Part shown: positions 24,705 to 33,466 of the stretch, one piece after another
How the letters are laid out: each line of letters begins with the position of its first letter
Position numbering within the stretch: position 1 is the stretch's first letter
Source: Roseibium marinum
GTDB lineage: Bacteria; Pseudomonadota; Alphaproteobacteria; Rhizobiales; Stappiaceae
Length of the DNA stretch: 64,000 nucleotides
Direction: 5' to 3'
Assembly: GCF_002906165.1 (NCBI RefSeq)
Contig: NZ_PPCN01000019.1
Location: 1 to 64,000 of the forward strand
The notes under the pieces: generated by a model
What the model was told of the DNA's origin: nothing
The model's input: the letters and a program-made list of their open reading frames with translations, nothing else
Database searches by the model: none
Program-made: the position numbers and the translations under genes

Positions 24705-25673
24705 CTACTGCGACGTTTCCACAGCGGCATCGACCAACGCTTTCCAGTGGCCGATGTTCGCGTCGAGATAACTCTTGATGGCCGCGCCGTCCGCGAAAAC
24801 CGGGGCAATGCCCAAGCCGTTGAGGGTGTCCCGGTAACGCTCGCGGGAGACGGCTTCCCTGATCGCGGCTTCCAGCGTCTGGACGATATCGTCGGGCGTA
24901 TCCTTGTGAACGGTGATGACGGAAGGCGTTGCAACGGTCACCATGTCGATGCCGAGCTCCTTGACCGTTTTCACATCCGGCAGAAGATCGTCCCCCTGGT
25001 CGGAGGCGAAGGCGAGAACGCGGATCTCGTCCTCGAAGCCGAGGACATTGGAGGTCGACAGCAGGGCGAAATCGATATGCCCGCCCAGCAGGGCGGCTGT
25101 CGTCTTCGAACTCCCCTTGTAAGGCACGTCGAGCGCTTCGGTACCTGTTGCGGCGAGCAGCGAGGAACCGTTGACGAAATGGAAGCCACCCCGGCCGGTA
25201 TGTCCCCAGGCGATTGCTCCCGGGTCGGCTTTCATCGCCTCAACGAGATCATCCAGCGTTTGATAGGGACTGTCGGCCTTCACCGCGATCGCGGACTGGA
25301 TCAGAGCCATCTGCGCCACAAACCGAAGGTCGTTCAGCGCATCGACGGTCTGTTCCTTCATGAGGCCGCCAAGCATGAGAGTGCCCAGGGACTGATGACC
25401 AAGCGTATATCCGTCGGGCTTGCCCGTGACCAGCGCCTTGGCGGCGACATATCCCCCCGCGCCGGTCTTTTGTACCGGCACCACGGATTGCCCGAGAATA
25501 TCTTCCAGTTCCACCGCAAGGGTCCGGGCAACCTGGTCGTTGCCGCCTCCGGCGGAGAAGGGGATCAGTATCTCGATGTCATGGTCGGGATAGCCCTCGG
25601 CCATGACCCCGTTCGCGGTCATGACAAGACCCATGACCCCTCCGAAAATTCCCAGAACCGACCGTCTGTTCAT
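24705..25673 (-). CDS. tctC: Tripartite tricarboxylate transporter, periplasmic binding protein TctC
   Basis: A 322-residue Bug/TctC-type receptor. The signal region MNRRSVLGIFGG...VMAEGYP has an RR pair. PFSAGGGNDQVAR, KTGAGGYVAAKAL and VPYKGSSKTTAALLGGHIDF match the carboxylate-binding loops of the family. GGGAGG precedes the ATG at 25673; the frame extends upstream but has no site. It is the first gene of the minus-strand operon, transcribed divergently from the acyl-CoA operon at 25876, with a palindromic operator candidate between them. Confidence 0.92.
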   Translation of the reverse strand: MNRRSVLGIFGGVMGLVMTANGVMAEGYPDHDIEILIPFSAGGGNDQVARTLAVELEDILGQSVVPVQKTGAGGYVAAKALVTGKPDGYTLGHQSLGTLMLGGLMKEQTVDALNDLRFVAQMALIQSAIAVKADSPYQTLDDLVEAMKADPGAIAWGHTGRGGFHFVNGSSLLAATGTEALDVPYKGSSKTTAALLGGHIDFALLSTSNVLGFEDEIRVLAFASDQGDDLLPDVKTVKELGIDMVTVATPSVITVHKDTPDDIVQTLEAAIREAVSRERYRDTLNGLGIAPVFADGAAIKSYLDANIGHWKALVDAAVETSQ

Positions 25674-25719
25674 CTTAATCCTCCCAGATTTGACGAGTTC
25701 ATAGTTATGAAGATCACTG

Positions 25720-25744
25720 AATTTGTTGATATTTTCAACGAATT
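25720..25744. promoter_or_regulatory. Near-palindrome in the divergent promoter, MarR operator candidate
   Basis: AATTTGTTGA (25720-25729) and TCAACGAATT (25735-25744) are inverted repeats with one mismatch around TATTT. It is centred between tctC and the acyl-CoA operon, well placed to control both. The half-site TGTTGA reappears inverted (TCAACA) in front of the MarR gene at about 37069-37074. Confidence 0.55.
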
Positions 25745-25875
25745 TTTCCGGCGAGATGAGGAGAATCTCAGCGATCCTCATATAACCTATTGGAATTTAT
25801 GCGGGTTTTCATACGTTATTTTTTGTTGCATAGATGTTTTAGATCGTTCATAAACACAACAAATGGGAGGAACCA

Positions 25876-26820
25876 GTGACGAAAGACATCGTCATATGCG
25901 AGTGCTTTGCTCGCGACGGTCTGCAGCATGAAACGCAGATACCGTCCACGGCAGACAAGTTTCGGCTTCTGGAAATGTTTGCCGACGCGGGCTTTCACAG
26001 GATCGAGGCGACCAGCTATTCGCATCCCCGCCATGTGCCGGGTTTCGCCGATGCGTCGGAATTGCTGCGGCGCTTGCCTCGCCGGCCGGGTGTCCGCTAC
26101 AAGGCGACCTGCCCGAACCCCCGCGCCGTCGAGCGGGCGCTCGCGGACCTGGAAGCCGGGCACGGTGCGGAGGAGTTGAGCCTCCTGGTCTCGGCGACCG
26201 AAACCCATACACAGCGAAATCTGAAAACCGGGCGGGAAGAGCAGTGGCGCCGCGTCGAGGAAATGGCGCGGATGGCGCAGGGGCGTTTCCGCCTTGTCGG
26301 CGTCATCTCTATGGCGCTCGGCTGTCCGTTCGAGGGTGAGGTCGATCCCGGGCGCGTGGTGGCGGATGCCGCCCGATTTGCCGATCTCGGCGCGGAGCTG
26401 GTCACGATCGGAGACACAATCGGCAGCGGATCCCCCTCAACGGTCAAGGCGCTGTTCCGCAGGCTGCTCGAGGAGGTTCCCCGGATCGCGCCGGTCGCGC
26501 ATTTCCATGATACGCGCGGCACGGGCATCGCCAATTGCATCGCCGCGCTCGAGGCGGGTGCGACCTATTTCGACAGTGCCATGGGCGGCGTCGGTGGTCA
26601 TCCTGCACGGATCACCTATGGCTCGGGGGATACGGGCAACGTGGCGAGCGAAGACCTCGTGACCCTTTTCGAGGCCGAAGGGCTGACGCACGGCATCGAC
26701 CTGGACGCGATGATGCGCGCCTCCGAAGCCTGCGAAACCGCATTGGGGCGCACGCTCCTGTCCCGCGTGGCGCGGACAGGGCTCTGGCGCGACCCCGAAC
26801 TGAACAAGGAGACTATCTGA
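25876..26820 (+). CDS. HMG-CoA-lyase-like enzyme (DRE-TIM metallolyase family)
   Basis: HMG-CoA lyases cleave 3-hydroxy-3-methylglutaryl-CoA to acetyl-CoA and acetoacetate. In this 314-residue protein the DRE-TIM motif RDGLQ (13-17), the metal ligands His209/His211 (AHFHDTRGTG) and Asn255 (TGNVASED) are present. The glycine-rich loop that normally holds the catalytic Cys (GGCP) reads GGHP here, with His242 in the Cys place. The enzyme may therefore act on another 3-hydroxyacyl-CoA or by a variant mechanism. GTG start with GGGAGG. It is the first gene of a plus-strand acyl-CoA operon. Confidence 0.85.
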   Translation: MTKDIVICECFARDGLQHETQIPSTADKFRLLEMFADAGFHRIEATSYSHPRHVPGFADASELLRRLPRRPGVRYKATCPNPRAVERALADLEAGHGAEELSLLVSATETHTQRNLKTGREEQWRRVEEMARMAQGRFRLVGVISMALGCPFEGEVDPGRVVADAARFADLGAELVTIGDTIGSGSPSTVKALFRRLLEEVPRIAPVAHFHDTRGTGIANCIAALEAGATYFDSAMGGVGGHPARITYGSGDTGNVASEDLVTLFEAEGLTHGIDLDAMMRASEACETALGRTLLSRVARTGLWRDPELNKETI

Positions 26821-26821
26821 C

Positions 26822-27559
26822 GTGACCGAAGGCAAGCTGGTCATCACCGAGGATCGCGGCGCGGTCCGCATCGTAACGATGAACCGTCCCGACAAGCTCA
26901 ATGCGCTCAACACCGCACTGACACAGCAATTGCTGGATGCTCTGCTAGCTGCGGATGCAGCCGCAAGCGTGCGCGCGGTGGTGCTCGCCGGCGCCGGGCG
27001 CGGTTTCTGCGCCGGCGCGGACCTGTCGGAATTCAAGGAGCTCACGCCGTCTCAGGCAGGCGCCGTTGAAGCTCGCGCCGACCTCACCTGCCGCCTGCAG
27101 CTGGCAGCGCAGAAAATGTCCAAGCCGGTCGTTTCGGCGGTTCAGGGGGCTGCGGTCGGCGGCGGCGCGGGACTCGCGATCGGCTGTGACATGGTAGTGG
27201 CGTCCACATCCATGAAGTTCGGCTATCCGGAACTCAAGCATTCGATCGTACCGGCGCTGGTCATGACGGGTCTCGTCAGGGCACTCGGGCGCAAACAGGC
27301 CTTCGAAATGATTTCGCTCGGTCAGCTCATCGGCGCGGAAAAGGCCTTGTCGCTCGGCCTCGTCAACCGGGTCGTCGAAGGCGACCCGTTGCCCGCGGCG
27401 CTCCAGATCGCCGAGGTGTGGGCCCTGGCGGAGCCGCGCGCCATGCGGGCCGCCAAGAGCCTCATGTACCGGGTGGAGGAACTGCCCACCGAAGCCGCCA
27501 TGATGGCGGGCCGCGACGTCAATGCGCTCATGCGATCCTTCCGGGAGCCCAAGGCATGA
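26822..27559 (+). CDS. Enoyl-CoA hydratase/isomerase (crotonase fold)
   Basis: A 245-residue crotonase-family protein: NRPDKLNALN at the start, the first oxyanion-hole loop FCAGADLSEF, the second GAAVGGGAGLAIGCD, and a plausible catalytic Glu in FGYPELKHSIVP. It probably hydrates or isomerises an enoyl-CoA intermediate. It starts with a GTG 1 bp after the preceding stop and overlaps the CoA-transferase gene by ATGA, so it is translationally coupled. Confidence 0.88.
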   Translation: MTEGKLVITEDRGAVRIVTMNRPDKLNALNTALTQQLLDALLAADAAASVRAVVLAGAGRGFCAGADLSEFKELTPSQAGAVEARADLTCRLQLAAQKMSKPVVSAVQGAAVGGGAGLAIGCDMVVASTSMKFGYPELKHSIVPALVMTGLVRALGRKQAFEMISLGQLIGAEKALSLGLVNRVVEGDPLPAALQIAEVWALAEPRAMRAAKSLMYRVEELPTEAAMMAGRDVNALMRSFREPKA

Positions 27560-28746
27560 GACCTCTCGACGGCATCAGGGTCGTGGATTTTTCCCGGGTT
27601 CTCGCGGGGCCGATGGCGACGCAGATCCTGGCGGAATCCGGCGCCGAGGTCACCAAGATCGAACGCCCGGGCACGGGGGACGAAAGCCGCATCTTCGAAC
27701 CTGTCTTCGAGGGCGGCATGAGCGCCTATTACTCGGCCTTCAACCGATCGAAGCGGTCGATCGTAGTGGACATGAAAACGGATGACGGCCGCCAACTGGC
27801 CTTCGATCTGGCCGCGCAGGCCGATGTGCTGGTGGAAAATTTCCTGCCCGGAGCCATGGACCGGCTGGGACTTGGCTACGAGGCCCTGGCGGAAGCCAAT
27901 CCGGGCTTGATCTATGTCTCCAATACCGGCTTCGGCCAATCCGGGCCCTACAGGGACCGCAAGGGCTACGACACGATTTTCCAGGCGCTCTCCGGCGTGA
28001 TCGACCTGACCGGTCACCCGGACGGTCCACCGGCCAAGGTCGGGGTCCCTTTCGCCGACCTGACCTCCGGGCTGTGGATCGTCATTGCGGCGTTGACCGG
28101 GCTGATGGGACGCGTATCTTCCGGCAAGGGCTGTCATGTCGATCTTGCCATGATGGACGTGCAGGTGAGCCTTCTGTCTCTTCCCGCGGCCAGGCATTTT
28201 GCCCTCGGCGAAATCCCGGCACGGACCGGAACCGAACATCCGGGACGGGTTCCCTCCGCCGCCTACCGGTGCAAGGGAGGGGCGTGGCTCTTCATTTCCG
28301 CATCCGACCAGCATTGGCCGGTCCTGTGCGACGTTCTCGGCCTGACGGAGATGGCGAAGGACGAAAGCCTGCGGAAAAACCTCGACCGCGTGACCCGGCG
28401 CGACGAAGTCACCGCCGCGCTTTCCTCCGCCGCGGCCTTGCGGGAGCGGGCGGAACTTGCTGAATCCCTCCGGGCGGCGGGTGTCCCCGCCGGTGAAGTC
28501 AACACCGTGCCGGAGATCCTCAACGACGAACATATCCGCGCCCGTGGCATGGTCGGCAGTTTCGACGACGCCGATCGCGGCGCCACGCCGGGACTGCGGA
28601 CGCCGGCGCGTTTCTCCGGATATGAACCCCACCGTTTCGAAGCGCCCCCGAAGCTGGGCGCGGACACAAGATCCATCCTTGCCGATGAGCTTGGGCTCAC
28701 CGCCGAGCAGATTTCCGCCCTCTACGAGAAAGGCATCGTGGCATGA
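27556..28746 (+). CDS. Family III CoA-transferase (CaiB/BaiF type)
   Basis: The 396-residue protein has typical features: VVDFSRVLAGPMATQILAE, KIERPGTGDESR, VENFLPGAMDRLGL and GYDTIFQALSG (the Asp region of the active site). These enzymes move CoA between carboxylates through an aspartyl thioester. The start overlaps the previous stop (ATGA at 27556), and the stop overlaps the next start (28743). In this operon it would activate the substrate or recycle CoA. Confidence 0.9.
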   Translation: MRPLDGIRVVDFSRVLAGPMATQILAESGAEVTKIERPGTGDESRIFEPVFEGGMSAYYSAFNRSKRSIVVDMKTDDGRQLAFDLAAQADVLVENFLPGAMDRLGLGYEALAEANPGLIYVSNTGFGQSGPYRDRKGYDTIFQALSGVIDLTGHPDGPPAKVGVPFADLTSGLWIVIAALTGLMGRVSSGKGCHVDLAMMDVQVSLLSLPAARHFALGEIPARTGTEHPGRVPSAAYRCKGGAWLFISASDQHWPVLCDVLGLTEMAKDESLRKNLDRVTRRDEVTAALSSAAALRERAELAESLRAAGVPAGEVNTVPEILNDEHIRARGMVGSFDDADRGATPGLRTPARFSGYEPHRFEAPPKLGADTRSILADELGLTAEQISALYEKGIVA

Positions 28747-29522
28747 CCCAGAACGGAACCGTCCGGCTCGAGGTGAAGGGCCGCCGCGCCGATGTGGTCC
28801 TGGCCCGCCCTGACGCCAGGAACGCCCTGAACCTGCCGATGTGCGAAGATCTCGTGGAAGCGTTTGCGCTCATTGCGGCCAATTCCGAAATCGATCTGGC
28901 GGTCCTGCGCGCCGAAGGACCAGTCTTCTCGGCCGGAGCGGACATGAAGGAACGCAATGGCCGGGACGAGGCCTGGGTCATGATGCGCCGCCGCGCGGCC
29001 TTCCGTGCCTATGAAACCGTCGGCGCCTGTTCCATACCCGTGATCGCGCAGGTGCACGGGCCACTGGTCGGGTCCGGCGGGGAAATCGCGATGAGCTGTG
29101 ATTTCATCATCGCCTCGACCGCCGCAACCTTCCGCTTCCCGGAACCGCAATGGGGTACCGTGGGAGCGACCCAGCGGCTGCAACGCGTGGTCGGCGTCGC
29201 ACGGGCAAAGGAACTGCTCTACACGGGCCGGGTCATGGATGCCGAGGAAGCCCACCGCATCGGTCTTGTCACCAGGCTCACCGCACCGGAGGCTCTGGTG
29301 CAAACGGTCGACGAGACCGCGGACTGCATCCTGAAAGCGCCGCCGCTCGCCCAGAAGCTGACCAAGCAATGCATCGATCAGGGGTCGCGAACGGACCTTG
29401 CCTCCGGCATCGCGATCGAACTGTCGGCGATCGACCGGCTGCTCTCCGAAAGCGACTGGCGGGGCAGCCTGCAGCAGTTCAACACATCGGTCGGTACGGC
29501 AGCCAGGAAAAAGAAGGCATGA
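28743..29522 (+). CDS. Enoyl-CoA hydratase/isomerase (second paralogue)
   Basis: A 259-residue crotonase-fold protein with the oxyanion-hole motifs FSAGADMKERNG and GPLVGSGGEIAMSCD. A Glu in FRFPEPQWGTVGATQ is positioned as the catalytic acid. It differs clearly from the copy at 26822, so two different steps are likely. The start and stop overlap both neighbours by ATGA. Confidence 0.88.
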   Translation: MTQNGTVRLEVKGRRADVVLARPDARNALNLPMCEDLVEAFALIAANSEIDLAVLRAEGPVFSAGADMKERNGRDEAWVMMRRRAAFRAYETVGACSIPVIAQVHGPLVGSGGEIAMSCDFIIASTAATFRFPEPQWGTVGATQRLQRVVGVARAKELLYTGRVMDAEEAHRIGLVTRLTAPEALVQTVDETADCILKAPPLAQKLTKQCIDQGSRTDLASGIAIELSAIDRLLSESDWRGSLQQFNTSVGTAARKKKA

Positions 29523-31138
29523 GCTTTTCCATCGATCGCCTCTGTCCGGTGACCGTGCAGGACATGCTTGCGCGCGCCGCCGCGCTCGCGCCGGATGTCG
29601 AAGCGCTCGTGGCTCCCGACGGACGCATCACCTTTTCGGCGTTGGCCGAACTGGTCGCCAAAACACGCGCGGCCCTGGCTGCGGCAGGCATCCGGAAAGG
29701 CGACCACATCGGCCTCTGTCTCGGCAACGGGATTGCCTTCGAGACGCTTTTCCTGGCTCTCGGCACACTGGGGGCAGTGACGGTGCCGGTCAACACCCGG
29801 CTCAAGGCAGACGAGATCGCCTATGCCCTTCGCCAGTCGCGCGTGACGCGTCTGTTCACGGCCGACAGGCTTCTGAACGCGGATTTCATTGCCACTCTCC
29901 GGCAGATCATGCCCGGCATAGACACTACTCTGCCATCGCCCAAGCTGCCCGATCTCACCGCGATCATCGTCCTGGGAGACAACGTTCCGGCCGGGTGCGG
30001 ATCCTATGACGATTTCATGAGCGGTTCGCCCGCCGATCCCGGTCCGCAGGCGCGGCCGGACGACACTCTGCTGATCCAGTACACCTCCGGCACAACCGCC
30101 TATCCGAAAGGCGTGATGCTGAGCCACCGCAACATGCTGGGCAACGGTTTCGTCTCGGGCCAGCGCATCGGTCTGCGGACCGGAGACCGGTTTCATTCCT
30201 CGCGGCCCTTCTTTCACGTCGCCGGCACAACGCTGTCGATCATGGCCTGCCTGCAGAACATTGCCACGCTCGTCACCATGACGCGTTTCGAGCCCACCGA
30301 AGCTCTCGACCTCCTGCAGGCGGAACGCTGTTCGCATTTTTCGGGCAACGACACGATGGCCCTGATGTTGCTGAACCATCCGGAGCGCTCCCGCTACCGG
30401 CTGCATCTGCGGGGCGGCTGGATCGCCGGCTCGCAATCGGTGCTTCGCCGGATGGCCGCCGAGATAGGCGCTCGCGAAGTCGTTTCCGGCTACGGCCTTT
30501 CCGAGGCGTCTCCCAACATCGCGCAATCCTGCTGGTGGGAACCGGAGGAGGTTCGCACGTCCGGCCGGATGCGGCCCCAGCCGGGGCTGGAGGTAACCGT
30601 AAACGATCCGTCGTCCGGCGTGGTTCGAGCCCCCGGCGAGACGGGTGAAATCCGCGTCCGCGGCTGGTCGGTCATGAAGGGCTATTTCGACATGCCGGAA
30701 AAGACCGCCGAGGTACTGTCAGCCGATGGCTGGCTCGCGACGGGCGATCTCGGGCGCATGGGCCCGGATGGCCGTCTCGAGTTCGTCGGCAGGCTCAAGA
30801 ACATCGTCCGGGTCGGCGGCGAAAACGTCTCGCCGGAAGAGGTCGAAGACCGTCTTCATCTCCACCCTGCCATCAAGCAGGCACAAGTGGTGGGTGTTCC
30901 GGACGAGCGGCTCGTCGAGGTCTGCGCGGCTTTCGTCGTTCTCAACGAAGGCACCTCCGCGACCCCGCAGGACGTCATCGACTGGAGTCGGGAGAAAATG
31001 GCCGGTTACAAGGTGCCCCGGCACGTCTGGATTGTGAAGGGTTTCGAGGATATCGGCATGACCGCCTCTTCCAAGATCCAGAAGACCAAGCTCGCCGAAC
31101 ATGCTCTTGCGCTTCTGGAACAGGAGAGCGCGGCATGA
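29519..31138 (+). CDS. AMP-forming acyl-CoA synthetase/ligase
   Basis: The 539-residue member of the ANL superfamily makes an acyl-adenylate and then an acyl-CoA thioester. The AMP-binding loop YTSGTTAYPKG lies at 188-198. YGLSEASPN, WLATGDLG and GRLKNIVRVGGENVSPEEVE follow in order, and a C-terminal Lys (SSKIQKTK) is the expected adenylation lysine. The start overlaps the previous gene (ATGA at 29519). The substrate is unknown; it probably activates the imported acid. Confidence 0.92.
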   Translation: MSFSIDRLCPVTVQDMLARAAALAPDVEALVAPDGRITFSALAELVAKTRAALAAAGIRKGDHIGLCLGNGIAFETLFLALGTLGAVTVPVNTRLKADEIAYALRQSRVTRLFTADRLLNADFIATLRQIMPGIDTTLPSPKLPDLTAIIVLGDNVPAGCGSYDDFMSGSPADPGPQARPDDTLLIQYTSGTTAYPKGVMLSHRNMLGNGFVSGQRIGLRTGDRFHSSRPFFHVAGTTLSIMACLQNIATLVTMTRFEPTEALDLLQAERCSHFSGNDTMALMLLNHPERSRYRLHLRGGWIAGSQSVLRRMAAEIGAREVVSGYGLSEASPNIAQSCWWEPEEVRTSGRMRPQPGLEVTVNDPSSGVVRAPGETGEIRVRGWSVMKGYFDMPEKTAEVLSADGWLATGDLGRMGPDGRLEFVGRLKNIVRVGGENVSPEEVEDRLHLHPAIKQAQVVGVPDERLVEVCAAFVVLNEGTSATPQDVIDWSREKMAGYKVPRHVWIVKGFEDIGMTASSKIQKTKLAEHALALLEQESAA

Positions 31139-32097
31139 GGATCGAAACCTCCGTCACCCGTCTTTTGGGCATCGATCTGCCGATCCTTCTTGCCGGGATG
31201 TCGTGGGTCACGTCGAATGCCGCACTGCCGCTGGCGGTCAGCCGGGCGGGAGGGCTGGGCGTCATTGCCGCCGGACCGATGTATCCGGAGGCGCTTGAGG
31301 AGGCGATCGATACAGTTCGCAGGGGCACGGACCGGCCTTTCGCGGTCAACATGCCGCTTTACCGCAAGGGCGCGGAGGAAATCCTCGATCTTCTGGAGGC
31401 GAAGCGCATTCCCGTGCTGATCGCTTCGCAGGGCGGGCCGCAGAAATATCTCGACCGTTTCAAGGCCATAGGCACGACCTGCATGCATGTGGTCGCCTCC
31501 GAAGCCCATGCGGTCAAAGCGGCGCAAAAGGGTGTCGACGGTCTGATCGTCGTTGGCGGCGAGGCCGGAGGCCATCCGCCCGCGGAACTGGTTTCCACAC
31601 TTGTGCTGGTGCGGGCTGTGGCGAAGGCGACGCAGGGAAAAATTCCGCTTGTTGCGTCTGGAGGCTTTGCCGACGGCAACGGGCTGGCTGCGGCCCTGTC
31701 GCTTGGCGCGGGCGCCGCGAATTTCGGGACGCGGTTCATCGCGACGCCGGAAGCCGGTGTGTCCGAGGGCTACAAACAGGCGGTGATTGATGCCGGTGTG
31801 GCCGATACGCGCACGGTGGGGCGCGGCCTCGGCATGATCCGCACGCTATCCAACGATTTCGCGGAAGAAATGGCCGCGCTCGAGCTGGCCGCCGCACCCG
31901 AGGAGCGGCGGCGGGCTGTCTTCAGCGCCTCGACGCTGAAAATGGCGGCATTCGACGGCGACCTTGCGCGCGGCAAACTCGAGGCCGGACAAAGCGCCGG
32001 CCTCGTGGGCCGTCTCATGCCGGCCGGCGAGATCGTTGCCGAGATCGCACGGGACTATGCCGTGTGCATCGGGGATTTACCGCAACCGGCGGAATAA
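31135..32097 (+). CDS. Nitronate monooxygenase/2-nitropropane-dioxygenase-like flavoprotein
   Basis: A 320-residue FMN TIM-barrel protein. The motifs LPILLAGMSWVT, AGGLGVIAAG, GLIVVGGEAGGH (phosphate-binding loop) and PLVASGGFADGNGLAAALSLGA belong to the NMO/FabK family. Many members are flavin oxidases or enoyl reductases of unknown substrate. In an acyl-CoA operon a role in reducing or oxidising an enoyl-type intermediate is as likely as nitronate oxidation. The start overlaps the ligase stop. Confidence 0.85.
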   Translation: MRIETSVTRLLGIDLPILLAGMSWVTSNAALPLAVSRAGGLGVIAAGPMYPEALEEAIDTVRRGTDRPFAVNMPLYRKGAEEILDLLEAKRIPVLIASQGGPQKYLDRFKAIGTTCMHVVASEAHAVKAAQKGVDGLIVVGGEAGGHPPAELVSTLVLVRAVAKATQGKIPLVASGGFADGNGLAAALSLGAGAANFGTRFIATPEAGVSEGYKQAVIDAGVADTRTVGRGLGMIRTLSNDFAEEMAALELAAAPEERRRAVFSASTLKMAAFDGDLARGKLEAGQSAGLVGRLMPAGEIVAEIARDYAVCIGDLPQPAE

Positions 32098-32166
32098 AAC
32101 GCGCCCGGGAGGCGCAAACGGTGCGGGACAACTATGCCCGCACGTAAATACTGGAGGAGTTTAGCG

Positions 32167-33306
32167 ATGATTTGCGATGTGACGAGACGGGCGTTTCTGA
32201 AGAGCAGCGCTCTGGCGGCGGGGTCCACCCTTGTCCTGCCGGGGTCCCTGAGGGCGGAATTGCCCGGAAAGATGCAGTGGACGGCGGCCGATGTCGGGTC
32301 GTCCGGCTATATCGAGGCGACCGCGGTCGCAAACGCCCTCATCGAACAGCATGGTTCGCGTATCAGGGTGGTTCCGTCGGGCACATCGGTCGGCCGGATG
32401 ATGATGCTGAAGTCCGGCCGCGTGTCGCTCGGATATCTTGCCAATGAAGCCTATTTCGCCACCGAGGCATTGTTCGACTTCTCGTCCCGCGAATGGGGGC
32501 CGCAGGACATCCGGGCCCTGCTCGGACGCGAAGCCCTGTTCGGAATCGTCACCACGGGCAAGTCGGGACTGAACACGATCGCGGACCTGAAAGGCAAGCG
32601 CGTGGCCAGGATCCAGGCGCATCCCTCCACCAACTTCAAGATCGAAGGTGTTCTTTCCTTTGCCGGATTGACCTGGGATGATGTCGAGCAGATCGAGGTT
32701 CCGGGCTATTCGCAGGGCCTGCAGGCGGTGCTGGACGGTACGGTCGATGCGGCGGGCGCCGTGGTCGGAGCTTCCATCCTGCGCGAGATCGAGGCGAGCT
32801 CGGCCGGCATCGGCTGGCTGCCCGTTCCCGCCGACGATGCGGCGGGCTGGGACAGGATCAACGAAACCGCGCCGCTGTTCGCTCCGGCGACCATGACGCA
32901 GGGCCCGGGCGCCACACCCGAGGCGCCGGTGCCTCTGGTCGGCTACCGCTACCCGATCCTGTCCGTGCTCGCGGAGACGAGCGCAGACGATGCCTACGAC
33001 CTGACGAAGGCCATCGTCGAAGGCTACAGCCTCTACAAGGACGCGGCGCCGGTGATGGCGAACTACGACATCAACAAGGCCGGTCATCCGCCTTACGACG
33101 CGCCCTGCCACGACGGAGCAAGACGCTATTTCGACGAGATCGGCATCTGGACCGATGCCGACCAGGCCTGGAACGAAAAACGCCTTGCGCGCATGGCCGC
33201 CGTGCAGGAGGCATGGACGACGGCGACCGAGGCCGCTGACGAGCAGGGTCTGCCGGACAAGAAGTGGGCGAAATTCTGGGAAAGCTACCGCTCCGAACAT
33301 TTGTGA
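32167..33306 (+). CDS. TRAP transporter solute receptor, TAXI family
   Basis: A 379-residue receptor with a twin-arginine leader (TRRAFLKSSALAAG). The TAXI fold is indicated by YIEATAVANALIEQHGSRIR, VPSGTSVGRMMMLKSGRVSLG and LKGKRVARIQAHPSTNFKIE. Such receptors hand carboxylates or amino acids to a fused TRAP permease. GGAGG lies before the ATG at 32167, which is preferred over 32134. A strong GC stem-loop follows and separates it from its permease gene. Confidence 0.9.
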   Translation: MICDVTRRAFLKSSALAAGSTLVLPGSLRAELPGKMQWTAADVGSSGYIEATAVANALIEQHGSRIRVVPSGTSVGRMMMLKSGRVSLGYLANEAYFATEALFDFSSREWGPQDIRALLGREALFGIVTTGKSGLNTIADLKGKRVARIQAHPSTNFKIEGVLSFAGLTWDDVEQIEVPGYSQGLQAVLDGTVDAAGAVVGASILREIEASSAGIGWLPVPADDAAGWDRINETAPLFAPATMTQGPGATPEAPVPLVGYRYPILSVLAETSADDAYDLTKAIVEGYSLYKDAAPVMANYDINKAGHPPYDAPCHDGARRYFDEIGIWTDADQAWNEKRLARMAAVQEAWTTATEAADEQGLPDKKWAKFWESYRSEHL

Positions 33307-33313
33307 TCGCCCG

Positions 33314-33338
33314 CGCGGCCGGACTTGGTCCGGCCGCG
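33314..33338. other. GC-rich stem-loop after the TAXI receptor gene
   Basis: CGCGGCCGGAC (33314-33324) and GTCCGGCCGCG (33328-33338) form an 11-bp stem with a 3-nt loop, 7 bp after the receptor stop. There is no T-run. It could stabilise the receptor mRNA or partly terminate, so that receptor exceeds permease. Confidence 0.65.
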
Positions 33339-33466
33339 TCAACCCGTTCGGGAGCGTTCTTCGTCCGGTGAAACGCGGACAGGATGCCCGGATATCGAGT
33401 AACCGATCAACTGTCGGGCACGCAATCGCTTCCGGTTGAACGTCCGCTGATCCAATCCGGTTCGCC

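Noticed and set aside
27322..28632. 436-codon minus-strand frame opposite the CoA-transferase gene
   Set aside because: The CoA-transferase frame has diagnostic motifs and overlapping start/stop with its neighbours; the reverse frame has none.
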